This document shows positions 55,201 through 64,000 of a stretch of 64,000 nucleotides of DNA, piece after piece. The notes beneath the pieces are model-generated. The model searched no databases and was not told the origin of the DNA. It was given only the letters and a program-made list of their open reading frames with translations. The stretch comes from Hibiscus mutabilis (Eukaryota > Streptophyta > Magnoliopsida > Malvales > Malvaceae), in assembly GCA_019671005.1 (NCBI GenBank), contig CM033717.1, positions 73,515,850-73,579,849 on the forward strand. Reading direction: 5' to 3'. Within the stretch, counting starts at the first letter, position 1; each line of letters begins with the position of its first letter. Made by a program: the position numbers and the translations under genes.

Positions 55201-56283
55201 ATCAATTCCCCAACCAGACAAACTAATTTGGTGCGGAGAAAAGAGTGGAATGTACTCAGTTAGAAGTGACTATAAGTTCCTACAAGGTAATTCATCCACT
55301 TACCCTAATCTTTGCACTTTTTACAAGCAATTATGGGGTCTGAAATGCCCAACAAAAATGCGCATTTTAGTATGAAAATTCTGTCATAATTATATTTCAT
55401 CTCTACATAATCTTCATACAAAGAGAATTTCTGCAACAAATACTTGCTCTAGATGTCATCGAGAAACATAAATTGTTTTACACATTAGTAGGGATTGTAA
55501 TTTTGCTTTAGAAGTGTGGAGGAAATTAAATATCACATGGCCACAGAGAGTTCATCACTTTGGCTTTCTTGATTGGTAAATGTGGTTATTTGACAATATT
55601 TAGAATGTAAACCGTGAAATTATTGCATATACTATTTGGTCTCTTTGGTATGCTAGAAACAAACTACTACATGAAAACACAGTACAAAGAGTTGAAGAGC
55701 TTATTACCTTTGATAAGGGCTAGGATTATGAATTTCGCTTCCTTCATATAACACTAGCCCATCAGAACCCAGCCAATCTAGTTTAATGGTCTCCTCCTCC
55801 TCTAGGTTGGGTAAAAATTAACACTAATGCAAGCTTTGTTGCGGTTGCAGAAAAGTCTTATACTGGAGTGGTGATGTGGGATGAACAAGGATTCATTCAA
55901 GGGGCATGTTTCCGAATCATTCAATGTTCTTTATCCCCTTTTCGTCAGAGGCAATGGCAATTCTACATGGTCTCCAGTTCGCTCAAGAATTGGGCTTTCC
56001 CCAGGTGGTTCTGGAAAGTAATTCAAGAACTGTCATTAGTAAGCTAAACTCCTCCGAAGATGATCTTTCAGAAATCAGACCCATTACCTGGTCAATTAAG
56101 GCAGCCTCCCGTTTGTTCTCTGCTTGTAAATTTCAGTTCATCCCCTGCAACGGCAATCGATTGGCACATACAATGGCCCAGGAAGCAAGAAGCAGTGACG
56201 ATGACCGATTTTGGGTAGAGGAAGCGCCACCGAGAGTCATAGATCTAGCGGCAAGTGATCATCGCCTTACCCATCCACCATGA
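52218..56283 (+). pseudogene. LINE ORF2: endonuclease, RT, zf-RVT, RNase H
   Basis: Endonuclease start KLISWNVRGLGDP (52,221 onward), PWLIVGDFNEIM and a degraded remainder. RT: MDPLKASGGDGLGAVFYQKF, VLIPKVKDPSNMSQFRLISL, a frame change near 54,075, then GLRQCDPLSPYLFLICSERL and the catalytic LLFADDCLIFSEA. The C-terminus has LSMGGREVFIKSVLQSIPTY, FWWQKSAHKRGIHW and LWGLKCPTKMR (zf-RVT). After stops, an RNase H domain follows (WVKINTNASFV, SEAMAILHGLQFAQELG, VLESNSRTVISKL, GNRLAHTMAQEA). At least six stops or shifts are visible. Confidence 0.85.
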
Positions 56284-56540
56284 AAAGGGCCAGTGCAGAT
56301 TCAAATGAGTTTTTTGGAGAAATTCTTGATCTTCTTTAAATCCCCAAGTTAAATCTCTTTCACTCATGGAAATCACCGTTCTATCTCGAAGCTTTGTGGA
56401 AGAGGAACCGACAGTCGTTTTCATTTTGTATGCTTTAATTTTCAGACATTTATCTATTTTGTTTCTTTTGACTTTATTTGTTTTTTTTGGAACTTTTACT
56501 TCTAATAAAAGTTGTCGGTCTTTTACTCAAAAAAAATAAA

Positions 56541-56879
56541 TACAGACTAAATATATTTATTTTTTAATCAAATTCATACAAATATTGCCAATAAATGGCC
56601 TAAAATAAAATGGCACGAATAAAGGCCCGAAAAATATATGGTAAAAGTATTGATAAGGGGAATCAAAAAATTAGTCAAGACAAAACTCAAAGCATGCTGT
56701 CATGAGAATCAAAGCGAGGAAATGGCGTTGTACGCCTATTCACCTAGACTAACAATAAATTTATCAGACAGATCTTTTAACGGTAAAGATTAAGAATACT
56801 GACATAAAATTTAAAATTTAAGGCGACAAAATAAGACCACAAAACCCGAAAGAGACTGCACACAACACTTTTCGAAAAC
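56541..56879. other. Spacer after LINE
   Basis: AT-rich, about 340 bp, with no feature recognised. No target duplication can be tested because the LINE 5' end is absent. Confidence 0.5.
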
Positions 56880-57640
56880 ATTAAACAAAATCACGTTAGC
56901 AAAAAAGTATATCTAAATTTGAACTTTAAAAAATTATTAAGATGTTGGGGAATTTAAAACCTTAGAAATAATTTATAAGGCCGCATAGAAAGTTTTGTCA
57001 ACTTATTAGGTAACGCAGTGGATTAGCGCGTTTGACTTTGGATCAAAAGGTTGTGGGTTCGACTTCTACTGTGGTCATATTTTTCCTTTTATTTGTATTG
57101 TAGTAGAATTATCTCCTTATTTTTATACTATAACTATTCTTGGTATTTGTTGGGTTTAGAAAACTGAAATTAAATATAAAGTTGTAGCAATATTAACAAT
57201 TTTAAAAAATATTCAACAAGATAAGTATTATTTGTTTTTTGAATAGTAACAATATTAATATTAACATTTAAAATAAATTTTGAAGTAAATGATTATTATT
57301 TAATTTTATAAGATTATAACGGTATTAATATTTAAAATTGTACTAACATTAATATTTTTTTAGCATTCTTTAATTTATAAAGTTGTAGCAATATTAACAA
57401 TTTAAAAAAATATTCAACTAGATAATTATTATTTGGTTTTTTAAATAGTAACAATATTAATATTAACATTTAAAATAAATTTGAAGTAAATAATTATTAT
57501 TTAATTTTATAAGATTATAACGGTATTAATATTTAAAATTGTACAAACATTAATATTATTTTTTATCATTCTTAATATAATCTTATAATAGTATTTGTTT
57601 GTTTTTAGTTCTCGATAAAGCTCAGCACAGCACACCTTAT
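56880..57640 (+). repeat. Duplicated segment carrying a tRNA-Arg-like gene, copy 2
   Basis: Parallels 25,150-25,690 (aaacaaaatca-gttagca, agtatat-t-aattt, then gtagcaatattaaca after the tRNA). Within it, about 200 bp (from ataaagttgtagcaatatta at 57,176 and again at 57,377) are tandemly duplicated, which the first copy lacks. Confidence 0.7.
57004..57077 (+). pseudogene. tRNA-Arg-derived pseudogene (anticodon now TTG)
   Basis: Retains taacgcagtgg, the D arm with gattagcgcg, an anticodon stem TTTGA/TCAAA with loop CTTTGGA, and ggttcgact in the T arm. The 5' acceptor strand is replaced (tattagg), so it no longer pairs with the 3' strand tgtggtc; a gccgcatag remnant sits 25 bp upstream. The anticodon reads TTG (Gln) where the related copy at 25,289 reads TCG (Arg), a single C to T step. 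Confidence 0.7.
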
Positions 57641-59336
57641 AAACAAAAATACTCGAATTTAAATTTTTAAAAGAAAACACCATCTTTTTTTATCGGAATC
57701 CCTCCTTAAATTCGATATTAGTATTAATTTTAATTGCATGGTGAAGGGGAGTTAGATTCTTTATTAAAAGGTCGTGAGTTGGATACTTGAATCAATTAAG
57801 TTATTTGAATAATTTTGACCATTAAATCTTTACATTTTTTAAATATTACTGTCACATAATATATTACAGTTCTATCATCTGACATTTACAAATTAAAAAA
57901 ACATTTTATGTATTTTATAAGATATTTTAAAACTTTTAACACTTCTAAAGAATTTTTAAATAAAATTAAAAAAATAAAAAAAATAAATGTGATGCATTAA
58001 TTGATCGAAAAAAATATGTTAGATTTAACAGTTAATGTTGATAAAACGATTTAATTAGTTTAATTTCTTGGTTTATTGATGTGCAAAATAAGTTCAAATG
58101 TTTAATTGATTTTATTAAAGTTCAAAAGCTCCTTACTTTTAAGCCAATCCAAGAATAAAATGATTAAAATATATTAAAAACATATATTATATCTTTATCA
58201 AAAAGAATAATTTAGTAACTTCTAATTGAATTAGTACTCAAATATTCAATAATTTTAAAACTAGATTAAATAGTAGAGGCTTAACAGTCAAATAAGTGCT
58301 CAAACTATATATTTTTTAGACAGGTGCCTGAACTATATTTTGGGTCAAATATGTGTCTAACGTTTTCTTATGTGATTTATTTAAGGTTTTTGCGTCAACG
58401 ACCGTTAAAAGATTCCGTCATCAATTCAGAACATGACATGTGGCATGTTTTTTTATATATTTTTAATTTCTTTAAAAACATTAAAGTTTTAATTTCTTTC
58501 AATCAAACCCCCAAATCACATCCATCGCCGCTCGACATCCCCACAAGTCGGTGGTTCACTGTTCACCACCCAAGCATTATGTACCACACCGTTCCACATC
58601 CGTTATCCTCTACCCATCGGTAGGAACCCAATTGACCTTTTTTTTCTTCATTGTTGGGTGTTCGTCGACGATTTAATATGTGATTTATTCGACGGTTTTT
58701 GACAACGTGATGATGAGATTTTTAGTAGTCGGGATCCGATGAAGACAAAAGTGACCATTTGTGGTTGAATCGATGATCGAAGCAGAAAAATTTAAGAATT
58801 TAGGGTTGGGGATTTTAGAGAAATAAAAAATTGTTGGGTTAATTAATTTTATTTTATTTTTATTTTTTCATTTTCGAAATTTAATTTTAGAAAATAAAAA
58901 TTTACGTTACTTGTTTGTATTTTATTAGATAATGAAAAAATAACATTTAAATGAGTCACAACAGAAAATAATAAATATTTATTTAACTAAAAATATTATT
59001 CCATTACATATCTGAATAAAAAGTATAGTTTGAAAATTTATTTCACCTTTAAAACGAATATTAGAATACATACCTACGCAATTGCGTATGCGCGGCTTCC
59101 GTGAAACTTCATTCCATCTTTCCTTGTCCCTTCTTAATAATTTCAGCAAAACATTTCCTTTTTTTTTCCCACACTAAAAGGTCAGAAAAGAAAAAATCTT
59201 ACTTCGATATTCAATTACTTTTCAATCAAATTCCTCTGTTTTTTTTTTCATTTTAATATCGATTTCTTTTTCTGATTTTCTTCTCTTTATAGTCGCCTCC
59301 TAGATAGCTTCAATCGGACGCACAGTCTCTGTTTCA
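57641..59336. other. AT-rich intergenic region and promoter side of the next gene
   Basis: No convincing ORF. The stretch 58,260-58,640 (gtgcctgaactatattttgg, ggcatgtttttttatatattt) resembles general plant interspersed sequence, but I cannot name a family. The last 250 bp before 59,337 are pyrimidine-rich, as expected for a plant 5' UTR. Confidence 0.5.
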
Positions 59337-60499
59337 ATGGCTGGTATGCTTCCTGGTGTTGAATCTGCTAGAAGAAGACGGATCCACCCAAACGGAGGCT
59401 TATCCGATCCACCAACCTTTTCTGCAATCGGATCCACAAGGAAATCCGCCTTTTGTTTCTATGCAACCAAACATGAATCTCATTTTTGTTCACAGGTACT
59501 TCAAAATTTGGATCTATTTCAAAGATTTTGTTTTAAATTTTGGCTGATGGGACACAAGTTGCACCAAAACTGCTATTTAAACTCTTAATTTGATTGTAAT
59601 TGAGATTGACTTGGGTTTTGTTTGGGGGAAAAATGAAAAATACAGAAGCAAAGGAGCATATTAGTTGAGGCCTGTGAAGATGAGAATCTGGGAGGGACAG
59701 CAAGAGAAGCTAAGAAAAGATTAGATGAGAGGTTGAGATCGCAAAGAAAATCACAACCTAAGAAGAGGTACTAAAATGGCTGAATATTTATTTTATTAAG
59801 GCTCACGTTAGCAAAAGTATTATTTTTAATTAGATGGGTTAATTAGTTCCTAAATTATGGTCCAAAATACGTAGGATTTAAGTTAAGCCATATGTTTTAT
59901 ACTAGATTTTAGATGATACTTAATGTTCATCCTAATGGAAATGTTAATCTGATTGATATGATAGTGTTAACTTTAAATCTCAATTACAATGCTTTGATGA
60001 ATTAATTTGATCGTTTTGAAGTTTGAAACTAATGTCGAATTTGAGTCGAAATTCATACAGTAACCTGATTGATATGATAGTTAAAATGTTACCGAACATC
60101 TAACATTTTAGGTTAGCCCGAATAACATTTTAGGTTGCAACTTAAATGTTAAATACACACGACCTAAAGTATTATAGGTTTTGATAACATTTTCAGTTGC
60201 GTGTCTTTAGCGGTTCTTAGGCCAGACTCTCCTATATGGATAGTGTTATATTGAAATCTCAATTAAAATGCTTTGAAATTTGAGATCAATATGAAATTTT
60301 AATAACATAGTTTGGGGACGTCGGTGTAATTAGTCCTTTTTAGCTTTTACCTTTCGAACTTATTATGTCCCCTGTATTTGGTTTGAAATTCACCAGGCAA
60401 AACAGCAAAGAATATTTTGTTGGAGTGTTTGAACCAAACAAGAGGAGATTTGGGTGGGCGAAATTGAAATTGCGCTTGAAGTCATCACAAAATGTTTAA
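59337..60499 (+). CDS. RING-H2 protein relative lacking the RING domain (127 aa), possibly a pseudogene
   Basis: Three exons: 59337-59495, 59646-59767 and 60397-60499, all GT..AG and in frame. The product starts MAGMLPGVESARRRRIHPNG, continues STRKSAFCFYATKHES, KQRSILVEACEDENLGG, TAREAKKRLDERLRSQRKSQ and QNSKEYFVGVFEPNKRRFGW AKLKLRLKSSQNV, then stops at 60,497. From memory, this order is the N-terminal region of a plant RING-H2 family in which the AKLKW-like segment leads directly into the CxxC of a RING finger. Here a stop replaces that, and no RING follows in the next 700 bp in any frame. The result could be a truncated, possibly dominant-acting protein or a dying gene. Splice sites and codons in the visible part are intact. 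Confidence 0.6.
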
Positions 60500-60797
60500 C
60501 TCAACATTTTGATTCAAATTCCAAAGGGTATTCCAACAGTTGGTACAAAATGTTTGTAGTACCCGATCCAAATTAGTCAGCCAATGAATCAGATACCGAT
60601 GATTAAACTAAAAAAATGTTTGTAGTTTTCTGTATAAGTATTTATTAAGGTTTAAGACAATCATTTCAATTCAGTTTGTTTGTGCACGTTCAAAGAATTT
60701 GGCGTTTTATTTCACTAAACCAACTATTAGTCGTAGTGTTCTTTTTAATACAAAACATATTGTAATCTTTGTACTTAAGATAGTGTCAGGTTTTGAT

Positions 60798-60917
60798 TGT
60801 TTGACTGTCTCTTAGAATGATTTCAATTAGATTTGCTAATCCCTGAGTGAAACATGCTGTTTGACTGTCTCTTAGAATGATTTCAATTAGATTTGCTAAT
60901 CCCTGAGTGAAACATGC
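60798..60917. repeat. Perfect 60-bp tandem duplication
   Basis: 60,798-60,857 and 60,858-60,917 are identical (tgtttgactgtctcttagaa ... aacatgc). Perfect identity in intergenic DNA implies a recent event. Confidence 0.97.
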
Positions 60918-61214
60918 AATTGTATTAAATGTTGATTAAATGTTTTGTCTGGTAGAGTTAGAAATCAGTGGTTAAACAAAAAAATGTTTCGGCTCATATT
61001 TGTATTTTTAAAATAATCATGTTATTTCCGTACTCTGTTTGATTAAATTTTTATATATTTGTTTTGTAATGTCAAAATTCAAACATATAGTCTTACTTGA
61101 GAGATATAGCGTCTGATCTCATTAGTCCAACTAATTGTCGGTATTAAAAAGTAAGATATTAAATGTAAATAGAAGTTTTTTTTAAAAAATGGGTACTTAG
61201 GATAATGTTTAATC

Positions 61215-61233
61215 GGCCCAGGCCCAGGCCCAG
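61215..61233 (+). promoter_or_regulatory. Triple GGCCCA (site II-like) motif
   Basis: GGCCCA GGCCCA GGCCCA with one-base overlap to CAG, about 270 bp before the start codon at 61,501. GGCCCA/TGGGCC motifs are bound by TCP factors and are typical of promoters of growth-related plant genes. Confidence 0.5.
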
Positions 61234-61311
61234 TTAAAAAATAGAGAAAAGAATAAAGGTAAGGAAACGATAGCGTTCAGCAACAAATAATTGGTGTTGC
61301 TCTCCTTCAAG

Positions 61312-61340
61312 TCTCAACGGCTAGTTCCAAGTTACCGTTT
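61312..61340 (+). promoter_or_regulatory. Inverted pair of AACGG cores (MSA/Myb-like)
   Basis: tctcaacggcta (AACGG at 61,316-61,320) and ttaccgtttgaa (CCGTT at 61,334-61,338) lie in opposite senses 13 bp apart. AACGG is the core of the M-phase-specific activator bound by three-repeat Myb proteins. Neither matches the full consensus exactly. Confidence 0.35.
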
Positions 61341-61500
61341 GAAGTTCTCCCTCAAGATTCAAAAATCCCCCCATAAACAACAATAACAACTCCTTCAAAA
61401 TTTACATCCAAAAATCAAAGCTCTGGCAACAGGAATCTGCAATCAAAAATCCAGATTCAACCCACTTTCGTGCTCGCATCGACAAGCCGAAAGGTCAAAA

Positions 61501-63479
61501 ATGGTGTATAGTTACACCCCAACGTACTACTCCACTCTCCATGATTCCATCACTTCTCTTTGCAAACAAATCCTCCCTTTTTCTTTCAAGAAGAAGAGGT
61601 TACCAGCTGCTGAACTCAGGCTTTCCAAGCTTCAATCTGATAATCTCAAATGGCAGCAGGATTCATTTCACCAGATATTGAACCTGATAGGTTTGCATAA
61701 AGAAGGGATTTTGGGTGAAGCTGAGGTTACTGCTTTTAGAACGCATTTGCTCGAGACCCTTGTTGCTTCTCCGACTGAACTCGAACCGCCTTTTATATTG
61801 CGGGATAAATTGCTCTTCTTGCAGGTGTTATTTAATGGTCATTCTGGTATCCTTTCATTTCGTAAGAGTAGATGTGAATCGTTCTTCTAAATTGATTTGG
61901 TTTGTTGTGTAGGAACTGCTTTATGCGAAGTGTGTTTCGGAGGAGGAGTACCATTCTTCGAAAAGGCCTTTGTTGCAGCAGTTAGCGGTACAAGGGGCTG
62001 AAATTGAGTCCAGAGATGTAATCGTCTCGAATCCAAAAGATTCAAGAGAGAATCGAGAAGAAGAGTGGTCTGTTATCGACTTGAAGGACGAAAATTGCAG
62101 TGTTGACCAAGACAGTGTATTGCATTCCAAGAATAAATCGAAGAACAACTCCGCAATGAATCAGATCAAAGGAGCAGCCTCGGTTTTAGGATTTGGATCA
62201 TCTCAGAAGGCAAGTAAAAACAGGTCAGAAAAGAGCATATTCGATGTGGCCGGTTCGAAACCATCTGCCTTTATGATGAGTTCTAAGGAAAACCCTTTTT
62301 GGGATAGTCATTTGAACGGTAAGGAAAGTGAAACAAAAACGATTTTAATGCAAGAAGAAACATTGCCAATAGAACCAATGAAGGAAAATGGTAGTGGAAC
62401 TGATAAGGCAAAGAGAAAGCCATTTAAAAATCCGTTTCATAGAGAGCAAAGAGAGGGACATGGTGGTGGTGGTGATAATGGCCCTGGTTCAGAGGAGAAA
62501 GCATTGAAATCAGCAAAGAAACAATGGGGTTTCGACGGATTCAAGAAATTGAGGAGAAATGATTCAGAGGATGAGACTGCTCCTTTGCCTCTGAATGAAA
62601 GATCACATAGTGGAGCTTTCATGGGGTCATGCCAGCTTGTTTCAACTCCGATCGGAGAGGGGCCGGACACGAAACAGATTAAGAGGAAGTTGCTTGCAGA
62701 TGGAGCTCCATCAGATTTCTTCATTGATAAGGTTCATATCTCAATGTTGCAAAAAAAAAAGGAAAAAGAAAGTTCTATTAGTTGCATACTAGTCTTGACT
62801 TATATCTGAGTTACACTTGCAGGTCGTAGGAGACAAAATAAAGAAGGAGCTATCACGGATTCAAGCAGAGCTCTCCACTACCAACCCGAATCTTAAGTTT
62901 TCGTAAGCAATTTCGTTCCGCCAAACCTTCATTTGGAGTAATTTGATAACTCTTGATCTGCATATTTGCTTAAGTTTGTTGTTTGCTGCTTGTAATTCCA
63001 CTAGGAATGATCAAATTGATGCAATTTCCACAACCCTTCCTGTGGATAAGACTGACCTCAAAAAGTTCTTCCCCAAGTAAGGATGCTGAAAAATCTTAAT
63101 TTCCATTAGCTTACATATAAGAGTTGTCCATTAACTTTTCTATTTCTTATCGACTTTTTTTATTTTTTTATTTTCAAGGTCATGGTGTGATAGATATGGA
63201 GAAGTTGTACTGGATGTTGTGAAGAAAGAATTCAAGGAGCATGTAGGGGAGATGGAGAACATGAGAAATGTTACCAGACAGAAGCATAAGAACAACTCGA
63301 TGCGATGGACGACTTTTGATGATGATAATGAGAACTGTCACCCGAATCTCTTTGATAATAACAGCACTAGTGGTGGCAGTGGCACTACCAAGGGCTTCAA
63401 AAATTATCCAGAATCAGCTTTCTTCCAAGATCAGAACCCCTTTTGGAACCAAAGACATGACTCTTCTTTGCTGGATTAA
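61501..63479 (+). CDS. Conserved plant protein of unknown function, five exons (531 aa)
   Basis: Exons 61501-61824, 61913-62731, 62823-62902, 63005-63076 and 63179-63479; all junctions are GT..AG and keep frame, with a stop at 63,479. N-terminal part: MVYSYTPTYYSTLHDSITSL, LSKLQSDNLKWQQDSFHQIL, NLIGLHKEGILGEAEVTAFR and LRDKLLFLQELLYAKCVSEE. The middle is low-complexity and charged with an EEEWSVIDLKDE patch and KENPFWDSHLNG. Near the C-terminus is KKFFPKSWCDRYGEVVLDVV; the end is NPFWNQRHDSSLLD. The pattern recalls an uncharacterised plant family (an Arabidopsis At2g15860-like protein), by memory and without certainty. No membrane segment or catalytic motif is seen. Two NPFW motifs (residues about 230 and 520) could be short protein-binding sites. 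Reading frames are intact. Confidence 0.85.
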
Positions 63480-63778
63480 TATTAGCATTGCTCTTCTTTG
63501 TAATCTGTAGTGTTTATGTATCTAATTGCAGATCTTCATGCATTCCTGAATCCTCATTGATCATACCAACATCCATACAAATAAGCAGGCAGCAACAAGC
63601 TCAATTTGCAAATATAGTTTTGATTGATTACCAAGAGTATAATGCAAGGCCAAAAAAATACCATTTCCTCTATTTGCTACACTTAATAATTGGTCACATC
63701 TTCGAGGAGATAAGATGCTAAACATGGTATAAATTTGTACATGAATCCATTACTATATTTTACATATGTACAGTTGGA

Positions 63779-64000
63779 TCAAAGAGATGGAATCTCAGAG
63801 TTCGACACAGATGTCTCCCCACCATTACGAACATCGCCTCTGCAAAGTGGGCACACCCTGTAAACCAGAGTAAAAGAGAGAAGTAAGTTCCAAAAAGAGA
63901 AAAAATAATGCACGGTCAGGGTAAGCATAGGGTAGTAGTAACAGTACCCATGTATCTCCTTGAACCATTTATCCACGCAAGCCATGTGAAACTCCTGCTG
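63779..64000 (-). CDS. RING-H2 E3 ubiquitin ligase, 3' end (partial)
   Basis: Two minus-strand exons: 63948 to the window edge and 63779-63857, with GT..AG intron 63,858-63,947 (the Gly codon is split). Product QQEFHMACVDKWFKEIHG-VCPLCRGDVRNGG ending NSEIPSL. The H-x2-C and C-x2-C spacing (FHMAC ... CPLCR) is the second half of a RING-H2 finger, which binds zinc and recruits a ubiquitin-conjugating enzyme. The first half and the rest of the protein lie beyond the window, so the family member cannot be named. It is convergent with the gene at 61,501-63,479, about 300 bp away. Confidence 0.85.
   Translation of the reverse strand, partial: QQEFHMACVDKWFKEIHGYCYYYPMLTLTVHYFFSFWNLLLSFTLVYRVCPLCRGDVRNGGETSVSNSEIPSL

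Larger units (their letters stand above)
51506..56540 (+). mobile_element. Plant L1-type LINE, 5'-truncated by Athila insertion
   Basis: Carries the end of ORF1 (to 52,221), then ORF2 with endonuclease, RT, zf-RVT and RNase H (to 56,283), a 3' UTR and a short A-rich tail near 56,529-56,536. The upstream half of ORF1 was displaced by the Athila insertion and is not in the window. Both ORFs are broken. Confidence 0.85.

Noticed and set aside
57004..57077. Functional tRNA-Gln(TTG)
   Set aside because: The acceptor stem cannot form, and body and flanks match the tRNA-Arg(TCG) segment at 25 kb.

Overview
The window is nuclear DNA of a flowering plant, most likely a eudicot. Support comes from introns with GT..AG ends, plant-specific gene families (a chloroplast-type cyclophilin, a PB1-domain Raf-like kinase, RING-H2 proteins), AT-rich spacers, and old plant retrotransposons (Ogre/Tat, Athila, chromovirus, plant L1). 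The style of the Athila and Ogre/Tat copies would suit a Malvaceae genome such as cotton; that placement is inference.

Layout. 1-11.3 kb is genic: the 3' end of a CYP28-like cyclophilin gene (+), a small conserved gene of unknown function (-), and a complete Raf-like MAPKKK gene of about 1,329 residues (-). 11.4-22.05 kb is a complete but non-autonomous Ogre/Tat-like LTR element, called A here. It has two 2.2-kb LTRs, a tRNA-Arg primer site, a broken gag, no pol, several minisatellites and a 5-bp target duplication. 22.05-26.3 kb is AT-rich spacer with a tRNA-Arg(TCG)-like gene in a duplicated segment. 26.3-27.5 kb is a chromovirus tail with a minisatellite. 27.5-30.05 kb is a lone, truncated Ogre/Tat LTR (C) on the minus strand.

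30.07-51.5 kb is a 5'-truncated Athila element (+) whose env-like gene is interrupted at 34,200/49,169 by a 15-kb Ogre/Tat element (B, minus strand). B carries the extra ORF1, gag, protease, a probable intron, RT, two RNase H domains and integrase, all broken. The Athila itself sits in ORF1 of a plant L1 LINE whose remainder runs to about 56.5 kb. The nesting order is therefore LINE, then Athila, then Ogre B. 56.9-57.6 kb holds a second, decayed copy of the tRNA-Arg segment. From 59.3 kb the DNA is genic again: a RING-H2-family relative that has lost its RING, a conserved five-exon plant gene of 531 residues, and the 3' end of a RING-H2 E3 ligase gene running off the edge.

Most notable signal. 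Both LTRs of B end in a 200-bp tandem extension whose joint is about 40 nt resembling the 3' half of tRNA-Arg, including the CCA end, far longer than the 17-nt primer site. The base at the tRNA m1A58 position is changed to C in both copies. This looks like reverse transcriptase having read through the primer tRNA past a modified base, and the product having been fixed in the LTR. The LTR also holds two other blocks complementary to the same tRNA, one of which could have supplied the microhomology for the event.
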